Shown here in pieces: positions 1 through 8,081 of a DNA stretch of 12,027 nucleotides (its first letter is position 1; every line of letters begins with the position of its first letter). A program made the translations under genes and the position numbers. The stretch is from positions 1 to 12,027 of the forward strand of contig QHMQ01000105.1 of the NCBI GenBank assembly GCA_003217835.1, read 5' to 3'. The notes under the pieces are model-generated. The model did no database searches. It saw nothing but the letters and a program-made list of their open reading frames with translations, and was not told where the DNA came from. The stretch comes from Verrucomicrobiota bacterium (GTDB lineage Bacteria; Verrucomicrobiota; Verrucomicrobiia; Chthoniobacterales; UBA10450).

Positions 1-699
1 GATTTTCTTCGTCAAATCGCCGTTCGCTACTGCCGTCGTTACCGTCGCGATATTGCGAACCTGCGCCGTAAGATTGCCGGCCATTAGGTTGACGTTTTCT
101 GTCAAATCTTTCCAGGTGCCGGCGACGCCTTTGACCTTTGCCTGACCGCCCAGCTTACCTTCTGTACCGACTTCACGCGCCACACGTGTGACTTCCGAGG
201 CGAAAGCGCCAAGCTGATCGACCATCGTGTTCACGGTTTTAGCCGTGCGCAAAAACGCTCCTTCGAGCGGTCGGCTTTCGATTTCAGTGGCCATCGTTTT
301 GGACAAATCGCCCTTCGCTACAGCGCCGATGACTCGCGCCATTTCACTCGTCGGATGAACCAAATCCCCGATTAGATCATTGACCGACCCGATCGCCTCA
401 GCCCAAGAGTCCGATACGTCACCGAGCGACGCCCTCTGTGTGATCCGGCCTTCTTTTCCAACGACACGCCCGATTCGCTCCAGCTCCCGGGTCATGCGCT
501 GATTGGTTGCGACTACATCGTTGAATGTATCCGCGATCTTCCCGGCCACGCCGGTCCATTCATCTGGCAGCCGCGCCGAGAAATCACCACGTTTGAATGC
601 CGCCAATGCGGCGAGCAGCTGTTTGGCATCCAGTTCGGTGCCGTTGAGTCGCGAACCGTCTCCCGGTCGCGCCATGGGGATAGAAGTGCTTTTCTTCAT
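1..699 (-). CDS. Multi-HAMP sensor (hybrid) histidine kinase, N-terminal part
   Basis: This is the N-terminal 233 residues of a protein that continues past base 1. It has no signal peptide or membrane segment. It consists of repeating HAMP units: around residues 27-63 (KRGDFSARLP), 115-165 (VAKGDLSKTM) and from about 215 (VTTAVANGDLTKKI). They are joined by the typical connectors GKEGRITQRA, WAEAIGSVNDLIGDLV, GTEGKLGGQAKV and TWKDLTENVNLMAGNLT. Tandem cytoplasmic HAMP arrays of this style occur in group III (Nik1/Os-1-like) hybrid histidine kinases and related bacterial proteins, where they relay osmotic or other stress signals to a kinase core. That core, expected downstream, lies outside the window, so the kinase part is inferred. 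The start at 699 (MKKSTSIP) has no clear ribosome site; an in-frame ATG at 675 (MARPGDG) is the alternative. The HAMP assignment is firm. Confidence 0.88.
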   Translation of the reverse strand, partial: MKKSTSIPMARPGDGSRLNGTELDAKQLLAALAAFKRGDFSARLPDEWTGVAGKIADTFNDVVATNQRMTRELERIGRVVGKEGRITQRASLGDVSDSWAEAIGSVNDLIGDLVHPTSEMARVIGAVAKGDLSKTMATEIESRPLEGAFLRTAKTVNTMVDQLGAFASEVTRVAREVGTEGKLGGQAKVKGVAGTWKDLTENVNLMAGNLTAQVRNIATVTTAVANGDLTKKI

Positions 700-1082
700 A
701 AAAGATTAGAAAGTTGGTCCATCTTCGCCGTCACGAATTCGACGCGTAAGATCAGGGTCCTCATACTCCGACGCCGTAGATTAATCGGGCAATTAATCGC
801 ACGAGGTTGTGTCGCGGACAAGGAACCAGCGGATCGTGCTTGAAGTTTAACGTGGCGAGCCGCGGCAAATATCAAGCGGTTTCATTTAATCGTGTGCTGC
901 GACAACTATCAAAATCAGGCTATTGCATGCCCGTGAAAATCCCGGCCGTCGCGAATCTTGGCCGACGGCCCTTTCGACGACTGCAATCCTTCAAGCGGGA
1001 AGCGTGGATCAAACATGTTTTGCAGAAAGTGTTGCTAACTAAGAATGCCGCTCATTGAATGGCTGGCACTCAGCCTCAAAGG
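700..1082. other. Intergenic stretch without a convincing gene
   Basis: This is the gap between two minus-strand genes. A plus-strand open frame at 807-1058 (83 codons) has no ribosome site, no recognisable motif and unremarkable composition, so I do not call it. The region should carry the promoter of the HAMP-array kinase. The only structured elements I see are a hairpin at 944-970 and a direct repeat of ATTAATCG at 780-787 and 792-799, about 85 bases upstream of the kinase start. Confidence 0.5.
944..970 (-). terminator. Possible terminator hairpin downstream of fahA
   Basis: GGCCGTC (944-950) and GACGGCC (964-970) form a perfect 7-bp GC-rich stem with a 13-base loop. Read on the minus strand, the stem is followed by GGGATTTT, a short imperfect T-run. 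It lies about 110 bases beyond the fahA stop codon and upstream of the kinase gene, so it could separate the two transcription units. The T-run is weak, so this could be chance. Confidence 0.3.
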
Positions 1083-2336
1083 TCAAAGCGGCGGTAGCAC
1101 GCGTCCGGCAACTTCGCCAAAGCCAACTCGATAGCCGTCTTCTTCGCACCAACCGGTGATCGTGAGTTCATCGCCATCCTCGAGCCATTTTCGAGTTTCC
1201 CCATTCGGCAGTTTCAGCGGATTCGCACCGCGCCACGTTAACTCCAGCATGCAACCGCGCGATTCCTCGGCCGCTCCGCTGATTGTTCCACTGGCCAGCA
1301 AGTCGCCCGGCTGAAGATTGCATCCGCTCACAGCGTGATGCGCGAGTTGTTGCGAAATGCTCCAGTAAAGACTTTGGAAATTCGTGCGCGTGATGATGTG
1401 CGGCACATTCAACTTTGCAGTCTGCAATCTCGCTTCGAGGTGGATGTCGTAGGTGAAGTCGTTCGTCAGGTGCAAATACGGCAACGGCGCGGGATCCTGC
1501 GGCAGGAGCGGTTTACGGAACGGCTCAAGCGCCTCCAGCGTCACCACCCACGGTGAAATGCTAGTACAGAAATTTTTGGCGAGAAAGGGACCGAGCGGCT
1601 GATATTCCCAGGCCTGGATGTCGCGCGCGCTCCAATCGTTCATTAAAACAAAGCCGAAGATGTGATCGATCGCACGATCGATTGCCACCGGCTCGCCGAG
1701 CGAGTTGCCGGGTCCAATTAGGAACGCCATTTCGAGCTCATAATCGAGGCTCTTGGTGGGACCCAAAACTGGTGCAGAAGTATCGGGCGGCTTGATTTGA
1801 CCGTGTGGTCGCCGCACTTCCGTGCCGCTGACAACGATCGAGCTGGCGCGTCCGTGGTACGCGACTGGAAGCCATTTCCAATTTGGCATGAGCGCATTTT
1901 CGGGACCGCGCAACATCGTGCCCACATTGTGCGCATGATGATATGATGAATAGAAGTCGGTGTAATCGCCGATCCGCGCCGGCAGTTGCATCGTCACATC
2001 TTTTTGCGCATAAAAAACTCGGTCGCGCAACGCGGAGTCATCGCGCAAAGTTGGCGTATCCGCCGCGAGCAAATGTTGCAGGATTGCGCGAGTCTCGCGC
2101 CACGCCGGACGTCCCAACGCGAGAAATGCGTTGAGCGAATCAGTCGAGAACAGTTGTCGATCTTGCCCAAGAGCGAAATGCTCCTTTTGTTCCAGCGCCG
2201 CAAGATCGACAACGTACTCGCCAATGGCGACTCCTACTCGCGCCGCACCTGTGCGCGGTCTAAAAATTCCAAAGGGTAGATTTTGAATCGGAAAATGCGA
2301 CTCGCGCGGGACATCGATGAAAGATTTGAGCGGCAT
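1083..2336 (-). CDS. fahA: Fumarylacetoacetase
   Basis: 417 residues from the ATG at 2336. The enzyme hydrolyses 4-fumarylacetoacetate to fumarate and acetoacetate, the last step of tyrosine/homogentisate degradation, in the cytoplasm. The N-terminal domain begins with the family hallmark LKSFIDVP..SHFPIQNLPFGIF. In the C-terminal FAH-fold domain the metal and catalytic residues are present: D127 (TDFYSS), H134 (YHHAHN), E200 and E202 (DYELEM) and D234 (MNDWSARDIQ), matching human D126, H133, E199, E201 and D233. The VRRPHGQIKP segment and the C-terminal WLEDGDELTITGWC motif are also typical. An in-frame TTG at 2372 would add 12 residues, but I prefer the ATG because homologues begin with (M)xLKSFIDVP. 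It lies 63 bases downstream of an uncharacterised minus-strand gene and is probably cotranscribed with it. Homogentisate dioxygenase is not in the window. Confidence 0.96.
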   Translation of the reverse strand: MPLKSFIDVPRESHFPIQNLPFGIFRPRTGAARVGVAIGEYVVDLAALEQKEHFALGQDRQLFSTDSLNAFLALGRPAWRETRAILQHLLAADTPTLRDDSALRDRVFYAQKDVTMQLPARIGDYTDFYSSYHHAHNVGTMLRGPENALMPNWKWLPVAYHGRASSIVVSGTEVRRPHGQIKPPDTSAPVLGPTKSLDYELEMAFLIGPGNSLGEPVAIDRAIDHIFGFVLMNDWSARDIQAWEYQPLGPFLAKNFCTSISPWVVTLEALEPFRKPLLPQDPAPLPYLHLTNDFTYDIHLEARLQTAKLNVPHIITRTNFQSLYWSISQQLAHHAVSGCNLQPGDLLASGTISGAAEESRGCMLELTWRGANPLKLPNGETRKWLEDGDELTITGWCEEDGYRVGFGEVAGRVLPPL

Positions 2337-2399
2337 GTTCACGAATTGTAGGCCGTCTGGGTCAGACGCCAATGGATAACGGCATTTCGCAGAAACGCC

Positions 2400-3320
2400 C
2401 TACAACAAATTTATGGCGTGTAAATCTTCGCGCGGTTCGTCGAAGCTGCAGCTCCCGAACGAAGTAATCAGTTTCCGGCGGGCGTGAATGCGGTCGGTTG
2501 CAATCTCCCATTCGCGCCAGGCGAAAATCGTTTCGTCGAAAGAAAACGAATCGGCATTTTCGTCTTCGAGCATCCGCGAGATTTGTCCTTCATCCCAATC
2601 GTGCTCGGCTGCGAGCACGCCTGCGCCGAGCACGTTGAGGAATCCGTGCATCTTAGTTTTTACTTCGTCCCGGAATTGCCGAACCGGATGATGCAGGCCG
2701 GCGGTGAATTTGATCGGAACACGATTTCTTGCCGCCGCGATGAGAGCGCCGCCAATGTGCGCGGCAGACGGAAAAGCGTCCGCCGTCACGCCGCCGGTGC
2801 GTAATTTATATCCCAACACGCGCATATTTTTCTTGGAATTATGCTGCGCGAGGAGCGCAATCGCGTGCTCCGCGGTATCCGCCGGCGTTTCCAAAAACAC
2901 ATGCAACTTCATTTCTCCGAACATCCCGGCGGCCTCGGCCAGTGTGGCAAGATCGACATCTACGGGTAGAAGCATCTCGAATTGATCGATCGAAACAACC
3001 CCGGCATGTTCCGCGGAAAATTTGCGGATCGCCTCCATAGCTTCTTCGAACGCGGGCCGGAACGCAGTGGCAGTTTCGGTTTTTGATCCGAGCGCTGAAA
3101 CGCGCAGCGGATGTTTCCGATCGAATTGTGCAAGGGCGCCCGATACGGCGGCAAATTGCCGGGTCGGCAAGATAAAGTTCGAGAGCATCCACGCGTCCGA
3201 CTCACGACTGTATTTCGCGTGATTTTGCAGCGCGGGTTTGAGCGCAAGATTGCAAGGCGGAAACATTCCGGCGTAATCAATCGAGTGCGCGAGGAGCGCG
3301 CGAAGCGAAGCGGCAGGCAT
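2400..3320 (-). CDS. Conserved-looking uncharacterised protein upstream of fahA
   Basis: 306 residues; I do not recognise a named family. It is soluble, with no signal peptide or membrane segment, and has alternating hydrophobic strands and helices such as KLHVFLE, MRVLGYKLRTGG and RVPIKFTAGLHHP that would suit an alpha/beta (possibly TIM-barrel-like) fold. Notable segments are LLAHSIDYAGMFPP at residues 9-22, FTAGLHHPVR and MHGFLNVLGAG in the second half, and a C-terminus containing FDETIFAWRE. It is 63 bases upstream of fahA on the same strand, so a link to aromatic amino-acid breakdown is a reasonable inference only. The start at 3320 (MPAASLRALL) has no visible ribosome site. A diverged copy of its first ~25 codons lies at 3624-3709, which supports this reading frame as a true gene. 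Longer open frames over the same bases are out-of-frame shadows. Confidence 0.82.
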   Translation of the reverse strand: MPAASLRALLAHSIDYAGMFPPCNLALKPALQNHAKYSRESDAWMLSNFILPTRQFAAVSGALAQFDRKHPLRVSALGSKTETATAFRPAFEEAMEAIRKFSAEHAGVVSIDQFEMLLPVDVDLATLAEAAGMFGEMKLHVFLETPADTAEHAIALLAQHNSKKNMRVLGYKLRTGGVTADAFPSAAHIGGALIAAARNRVPIKFTAGLHHPVRQFRDEVKTKMHGFLNVLGAGVLAAEHDWDEGQISRMLEDENADSFSFDETIFAWREWEIATDRIHARRKLITSFGSCSFDEPREDLHAINLL

Positions 3321-3572
3321 GAATTAAATTGAACGGCGCGATCTGGCCCTTCGTCAACCACTGTTCTGAAAGGCGTGGAGAGAATGGGAAGGAACTGCTC
3401 CATCGGCGCGGCCGGATTCTCGGGAAGCTCTTTCGACCCGAAAAAACTCAGGAATGCATGCAGACCAACAAAGCGATCGACATCGACGGACACTGCGGCG
3501 AGTGGTGTTGCTCCGTTTTCCGGAATAATGGTGGTGAGCCCCATACGTCAGGCGAAAAATGAATGCTACGTT
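3321..3572. other. Gene-free stretch with one unexplained open minus frame
   Basis: No intact gene is recognisable between the 306-residue gene and the scraps that follow. On the minus strand a frame starting ATG at 3544 (MGLTTIIPENGATPLAAVSV) stays open through the stretch and runs on into the next gene out of frame. Its upstream half looks faintly protein-like (DVDRFVGLHAFLSFFGSKEL) but matches no family I know. It could be the relic of a lost gene fused to the region by a rearrangement. Confidence 0.4.
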
Positions 3573-3623
3573 CCCACCGGCGCGAAAGTGCGACGACCGC
3601 AAGGCCAGATCAAACCGTCGGAC
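3573..3623 (+). pseudogene. Inverted scrap of a fumarylacetoacetase gene
   Basis: Seventeen plus-strand codons read PTGAKVRRPQGQIKPSD, against SGTEVRRPHGQIKPPD in the intact fahA of this window (minus strand, roughly 1792-1830). The nucleotide sequences also align, differing mostly at third codon positions. The fragment is in the opposite orientation to fahA, has no start, and is too short to function. It is best read as the relic of a second, diverged fahA or of a rearrangement. It abuts the next scrap directly. Confidence 0.5.
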
Positions 3624-3709
3624 GCAGGAGCCGGTTCGAGCGCGAGGCTGCAAGGCGGGAACATTCCCGCATAATCAATTGAATGGGCAAGGAGCGCCCA
3701 AGCGAGGGA
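3624..3709 (-). pseudogene. Diverged copy of the start of the 306-residue unknown gene
   Basis: The minus strand reads ALLAHSIDYAGMFPPCSLALEPA, nearly identical to residues 8-30 of the 2400-3320 product (ALLAHSIDYAGMFPPCNLALKPA). The bases also align closely over about 75 positions, with several silent changes. The copy lacks a matching start codon, since the initiator region has changed, and it stops matching after about 25 codons where the fahA-like scrap begins. It is a degenerate partial duplicate, not a working gene. Confidence 0.7.
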
Positions 3710-3786
3710 GCAAACGTAATCCAAACTGAACATCGAAAGCTGAAGTTTAATCAATTGTTTTGCGTAACTCCAACATAAACAAATAA

Positions 3787-3814
3787 TTACGGAAAATTTC
3801 AAGTGGTCTAATAT
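3787..3814 (+). promoter_or_regulatory. Candidate sigma-70 promoter of the export operon
   Basis: In an AT-rich stretch just before the operon, TTACGG (3787-3792) and TAATAT (3809-3814) are spaced 16 bases apart. This would start transcription near 3821, about 50 bases upstream of the first start codon. The -35 match is poor. I found no -24/-12 match in this gap. It is a weak candidate only. Confidence 0.3.
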
Positions 3815-3870
3815 TGAGGCCAAGACTGGCTAGACTTTTTTCGTTAAACGCGATACAAACGCATACTTCA

Positions 3871-4959
3871 ATGCCTGGTACTGAGTCAGTTTCTCATGAC
3901 GACCTGATCGTGTGCACGTGCGGAAGTCAGGAATATACACTGCGCGACGCGATTGAGGCGGCCCTTTTCAGGGGCGAACTGGACTCAACATGGAAGGAAT
4001 TCCTCCGCTGCGTGCAGGCCGAAAAACGAGCCGACGAACTGGATATAGATCTAGACGAATCCGCCATTGCGGCCGCGGCAGAAGTTTTTCGCTACGAACA
4101 TGATCTCATCACCGGAGAGGAAACGGAGGCATGGCTGGCAGCACGAGGGCTCACGCTTGATGATTTCAGTGACTACTTTACGCGTCGATATTGCGCCAGC
4201 GCCGTCAATGAAAAGGTTGTTCCCGAGGAAATTGAGTATAGTTCCGCAACGCCCAAGTTACACCAGTTATTCATGGCGGAATTGATCCTATCCGGAGAAT
4301 TGAACCGGATGACGACTGCATTGATGTTTCGTCTGGCCGCGCGCTGCGCCGAAAAAGATTTGGATTTGGATGCGATCACGGCGAAAAAGCAAAAGTTTTT
4401 TGATCGGAATGCGATGGAGCCGGCGCAGCTTCCGAATTGGCTGGAGAGACTTGGACGCGATTCGAAGTGGTTCGATGAGATGGTGGCGATGGAGGCAGCG
4501 TTTCGCCGACGTTGTGACACGCTGCTTGTCCCCCAGGCGCGCCAACGCGAATTGATGGCGCTGCGATTGCATCTGACGCGATTCGAAACTGAAGTGATCG
4601 AGTTGGAATCGCACGATGCTGCCCAGGAAGCACTATTTTGTGTGCGTGAAGACGGCATGTCGATGGAAGAAGTTGCGACCGAAGGGCGGTACCCGTATCG
4701 GCGTGCTGATTTTCTTTTGGAAGATATTCCGAATGATCTGCAGCAGAGATTCCTAAGCGTGTCGGCGGGAGATGTGCTGGAGCCAGTTGCGCGCGGCGAA
4801 GGTTTCGAATTATGGCGCATCATCAAAAAGATTGAGCCGCACCTGGAGGATCCAACCGTTAAATTGCGGATCGGGCAACGACTCCTTGATCGGCATTTCT
4901 CCGAGCTCGCCAGCAAGTACACGCAACGACGGCTGGGTGCCTTTACTTCGGCAGAATGA
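3871..4959 (+). CDS. SurA/PpiC-like (parvulin-related) protein of a peptide export operon
   Basis: 362 residues, first gene of the operon. It has no signal peptide or membrane segment, so it should act in the cytoplasm, unlike periplasmic SurA. Residues about 50-115 look like a SurA-N-type helical segment (FRYEHDLITGEETEAWLAARGLTLDDF). Residues about 128-245 are further helical, charged sequence. Residues about 247-325 resemble a PpiC/parvulin domain (EALFCVREDGMSMEEVA, LLEDIPNDLQQRFLSVSAGDVLEPV, FELWRIIKKIEPHLEDP). Similar proteins are encoded beside peptidase-containing ABC exporters in other bacteria, notably cyanobacteria. A role in holding or presenting precursor peptides is inferred. 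I chose the ATG at 3871; an in-frame TTG at 3814 would overlap the candidate -10 box. Its stop overlaps the next start (ATGA), implying translational coupling. Prolyl isomerase activity is not established. Confidence 0.8.
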   Translation: MPGTESVSHDDLIVCTCGSQEYTLRDAIEAALFRGELDSTWKEFLRCVQAEKRADELDIDLDESAIAAAAEVFRYEHDLITGEETEAWLAARGLTLDDFSDYFTRRYCASAVNEKVVPEEIEYSSATPKLHQLFMAELILSGELNRMTTALMFRLAARCAEKDLDLDAITAKKQKFFDRNAMEPAQLPNWLERLGRDSKWFDEMVAMEAAFRRRCDTLLVPQARQRELMALRLHLTRFETEVIELESHDAAQEALFCVREDGMSMEEVATEGRYPYRRADFLLEDIPNDLQQRFLSVSAGDVLEPVARGEGFELWRIIKKIEPHLEDPTVKLRIGQRLLDRHFSELASKYTQRRLGAFTSAE

Positions 4960-7900
4960 AAACACAAGATAGCGAAATTCTGCGGCGTTCATCGGTGTTC
5001 CGCTTCCTTTCCGATGAACATTTCGGCGCGATTGAACCGCTGTTGCAGGAAGAACACTACGATTTTGGCGACGTAATCGTAAAACAGGACGATCAGGCCG
5101 ATTCGTTTTTCGTTTTAACCAGAGGGCGGGCGCGCGCCCTGAAGATCAAACCAGATAGTGAGGAAATCCCATTGGGGGTGTTGAAACCAGGCGACTCGTT
5201 CGGAGAAGCCGCGTTGTCTGAGGGTGGAACACGAAACGCGACCGTGCGCTGTAGCACGGCGGTAGATGTTCTGCGAATCGATCGCACCGATTTTCTGGAG
5301 CTCGTCCGCCGAGTGCCTGAGCTAAAGCATTATGTCGAGGCAACCGGCCGCAACCGGGCGCTGCAAAGCTTCCTCTACCAGTTCAGCAACTTCGGCCGGC
5401 TCCCCGCCCCTGTCTTGCGCAGCATGATCGACAAACTAAAACCCGCCGGATTTGCGAAAGGCAGTCTTATTATTCGCGAAGGTGACGACGCCGGACCGCT
5501 CTACGTTATCGAGAAGGGGCGCGCGCGAGCCTTTACCGGAGTCAATGGCCGCGACCGGAATCTCGCGTTTTACCGCGAAGGCGATTTTTTTGGCGAACTG
5601 TCAATCTTGAACGGCTCGCCGCGCGCGGCGTCGGTAGAAGCATTTACAGATTGCCAGTTGCACGCACTTGACCCGAAATCGGTGCGGGACTTGCGCCGTC
5701 GCTTTCCCGAGTTCGACGAGCTTCTCAGCGAACGGCTCGCATTATATCAGGCAAAAACAGAAGCGCGTATTCCGCTTGATTTCACAACGGAACTGCTTCC
5801 TGCGGAGACAAAGGTGCAGGACAAAGTAGAACTGGTCGGTGAACAGCCGGGCGCCGAGGTCGAAGAAAAAGAAGATCCGTTCGCGGACGAGCAGGGTTTG
5901 TTCCGCAAACGCGGCAAGCGCATCCGAAAAATCGACCACATCATGCAAATCGATGAAATGGATTGCGGCGCGGCGAGTCTGGGGATGGTGTGCCGGCATT
6001 TCGGCCGAAAAGTAAGCTTGGCGCGTATTCGACAGCTCTGTCACACCGCAACTGATGGCACCAGCTTGAAGGCGCTTTCTCGCGCCGCAACCGAACTTGG
6101 CCTGGCGGCGCGCGCACTAAAAGTCTCGCTGCGCAACCTCCCAATGATGCCCCTGCCGGCCATAGTGCATTGGGAGGGCAATCATTGGATCGTGCTCTAC
6201 GATGTGGATGGGCAGTTTATGCGTGTGGCCGATCCCGCGCTCGGACTGCGGAAAATCTCGCGTCGCGAATTTGAGACGAAATGGACGGGTTACGCGGCGC
6301 TGTTCGATTACACGACGGCATTCGAGCAAGCTCCGGAGAGCAAGCCAACTTTGGCGTGGGTTCTACCATTCCTCGCTCGCTTTAAAGTCATCTTGCTGCA
6401 AGTCTTGGGACTCGCTGTCGCCGTCGCTTTTCTTCAACTGCTCTTTCCCGTGTTCACGCAAATGGTCGTGGACAAGGTCATTGTCGAAAACGACATCGGT
6501 CTGCTGAAAACCATTCTGCTCGGGATATTCGCCGCGCTCGTTTTCGTGCAACTCGCCACCCTCGCGCAGGAATATTTGATCGCCTTTGCGGCGGTGCGTC
6601 TCGATACGGCCATTCTCGATTTCCTGAGCCGGAAACTTCTCTCTCTGCCGATGACCTATTTCACGAGTCGTCGGACAGGCGACATTCAGCGTCGGCTCGA
6701 TGGTGCGAGGCAAGTTCGACAATTCGCCGTACAACAAGGAGTTGGCGCGTTACTGGGGTTAATCTTTCTCGTCGGTGCACTTTTTTTGATGGGGCTTTAC
6801 AGCCCGCTGCTCATGATCGCTTTTCTCGCGACGACTCCGCTCTACGTCGGGTTAATGATTTTTTCGGTGAAAGTGCTTCGCCCGTTGTTTCAGGGCGTAG
6901 AAGAAAGTCAGGGCAAATACAGTTCGCACCAGATCGACGCGATCAAGGGAATCGAGGCAGTGAAGGCCGCCTCCGCAGAAAGCGCGTTTCGTGATGCGAT
7001 GCTGAATGAGTTTCTTTCCGTTTCGCAAAAACTGTTCAAGTCGAGCTTCATCGTGATGTCGTACGACAGTGTCCTGCAAAGCATAGGTCTCTTGTCCACC
7101 GCCATTTTTTTGTGGGTGGGCGCGACGCAGGTCATTCACGGCCACTTGAGCGTCGGTGGGTTTGTCGCATTTAGCTCGCTAACCGCAATGGCGTACGCGG
7201 GAATTTTGCGCACCTTCGGCGTTTGGGACAACATGCAGTTGGCCTCCGTCCTCCTGAATCGGTTAAACGACATTTTCGAACAGGAGCCGGAGCAAGGCCA
7301 TGATCGCTCCCGCCTCGTCGCAGTGCATAGCTTGGAAGGGCGCATCGAGCTGCGTGGAGTCAGCTTTAAATACGGTGGACCCGAAGCGCCCGATATTTTG
7401 AAAAATATTACGCTGAATCTCGCGCCGGCGCGCATGGTCGCGCTCGTAGGCCGCAGTGGCTGCGGCAAAACCACGCTCATCAAATTGATTGCCGGCCTTC
7501 TCGAACCGACGGAGGGGACGATCTTTTTCGACAATGTCGATCTAAAAACACTCAATTATCGCGACGTGCGCCGGCACATTGGGATGGTGCTTCAGGAAAA
7601 TCACATGTTTAACGAAACGATCGCGCGCAATATTGCCTTTGGCGATCCAGAGCCGGATCTCGACCGGGTGCTTGCCGCCGCTCAAGCCGCTGCTGCGCAT
7701 GAGTTCATCATGCGTTTGCCGCTTGGGTACGAAACAAAAATCGGCGAATCAGGACTGTCCCTTTCTGGTGGACAAAAGCAGCGCATCGCTATCGCCCGGG
7801 CGATCTACAACAATCCTCCGGTCTTGATCTTCGACGAAGCAACGAGCGCACTCGATACGGAATCGGAACGCGCGATCCAAGACAATCTCGGGCGATTACT

Positions 7901-8069
7901 AGCCGGCCGCACCACGATTGTGATCGCGCATCGACTCAGCACGATTCGCGAAGCGCATGCGATTGTGGTGCTCGAAAAAGGCAGTGTCGCGGAGGTTGGA
8001 ACGCACGACGAGTTGATGGCGCAACGCGGCCTTTATTATTACCTCGCGAGTCAGCAACTAGGGATCTGA
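4956..8069 (+). CDS. Peptidase-containing ABC transporter with two N-terminal cNMP-binding domains
   Basis: 1037 residues. Two cyclic-nucleotide-binding domains come first: about 12-130 (FGEAALSEGGTRNATV, phosphate-binding cassette at 82-97) and about 135-260 (FGELSILNGSPRAASV at 212-227). After an acidic linker comes a C39 peptidase (about 325-450) with Q331 and C337 (QIDEMDCG), H410 (GNHW) and D426 (ADPALG), so it should be active. A six-helix membrane domain spans about 468-755. The ATPase domain (about 795-1037) has Walker A GRSGCGKT (832-839), Q880, signature LSGGQ (936-940), Walker B VLIFDE (956-961) and H992. The family cleaves leader peptides after Gly-Gly and exports the core. The layout resembles cyanobacterial HetC-type transporters. 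The start overlaps the upstream stop by four bases. Gating of export by a cyclic nucleotide is inferred from the fused domains. Cargo is probably the two peptides at 10486-10814. Confidence 0.95.
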   Translation: MKTQDSEILRRSSVFRFLSDEHFGAIEPLLQEEHYDFGDVIVKQDDQADSFFVLTRGRARALKIKPDSEEIPLGVLKPGDSFGEAALSEGGTRNATVRCSTAVDVLRIDRTDFLELVRRVPELKHYVEATGRNRALQSFLYQFSNFGRLPAPVLRSMIDKLKPAGFAKGSLIIREGDDAGPLYVIEKGRARAFTGVNGRDRNLAFYREGDFFGELSILNGSPRAASVEAFTDCQLHALDPKSVRDLRRRFPEFDELLSERLALYQAKTEARIPLDFTTELLPAETKVQDKVELVGEQPGAEVEEKEDPFADEQGLFRKRGKRIRKIDHIMQIDEMDCGAASLGMVCRHFGRKVSLARIRQLCHTATDGTSLKALSRAATELGLAARALKVSLRNLPMMPLPAIVHWEGNHWIVLYDVDGQFMRVADPALGLRKISRREFETKWTGYAALFDYTTAFEQAPESKPTLAWVLPFLARFKVILLQVLGLAVAVAFLQLLFPVFTQMVVDKVIVENDIGLLKTILLGIFAALVFVQLATLAQEYLIAFAAVRLDTAILDFLSRKLLSLPMTYFTSRRTGDIQRRLDGARQVRQFAVQQGVGALLGLIFLVGALFLMGLYSPLLMIAFLATTPLYVGLMIFSVKVLRPLFQGVEESQGKYSSHQIDAIKGIEAVKAASAESAFRDAMLNEFLSVSQKLFKSSFIVMSYDSVLQSIGLLSTAIFLWVGATQVIHGHLSVGGFVAFSSLTAMAYAGILRTFGVWDNMQLASVLLNRLNDIFEQEPEQGHDRSRLVAVHSLEGRIELRGVSFKYGGPEAPDILKNITLNLAPARMVALVGRSGCGKTTLIKLIAGLLEPTEGTIFFDNVDLKTLNYRDVRRHIGMVLQENHMFNETIARNIAFGDPEPDLDRVLAAAQAAAAHEFIMRLPLGYETKIGESGLSLSGGQKQRIAIARAIYNNPPVLIFDEATSALDTESERAIQDNLGRLLAGRTTIVIAHRLSTIREAHAIVVLEKGSVAEVGTHDELMAQRGLYYYLASQQLGI

Positions 8070-8081
8070 ATTAATTCTATA

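Noticed and set aside
807..1058. 83-codon plus-strand open frame in the gap before fahA
   Set aside because: No ribosome site, no motif, no partner gene on that strand; consistent with chance openness.
2960..3320. Downstream half of the minus frame starting at 3544
   Set aside because: It overlaps the 306-residue gene out of frame, and that gene has better coding features and a duplicate relic.
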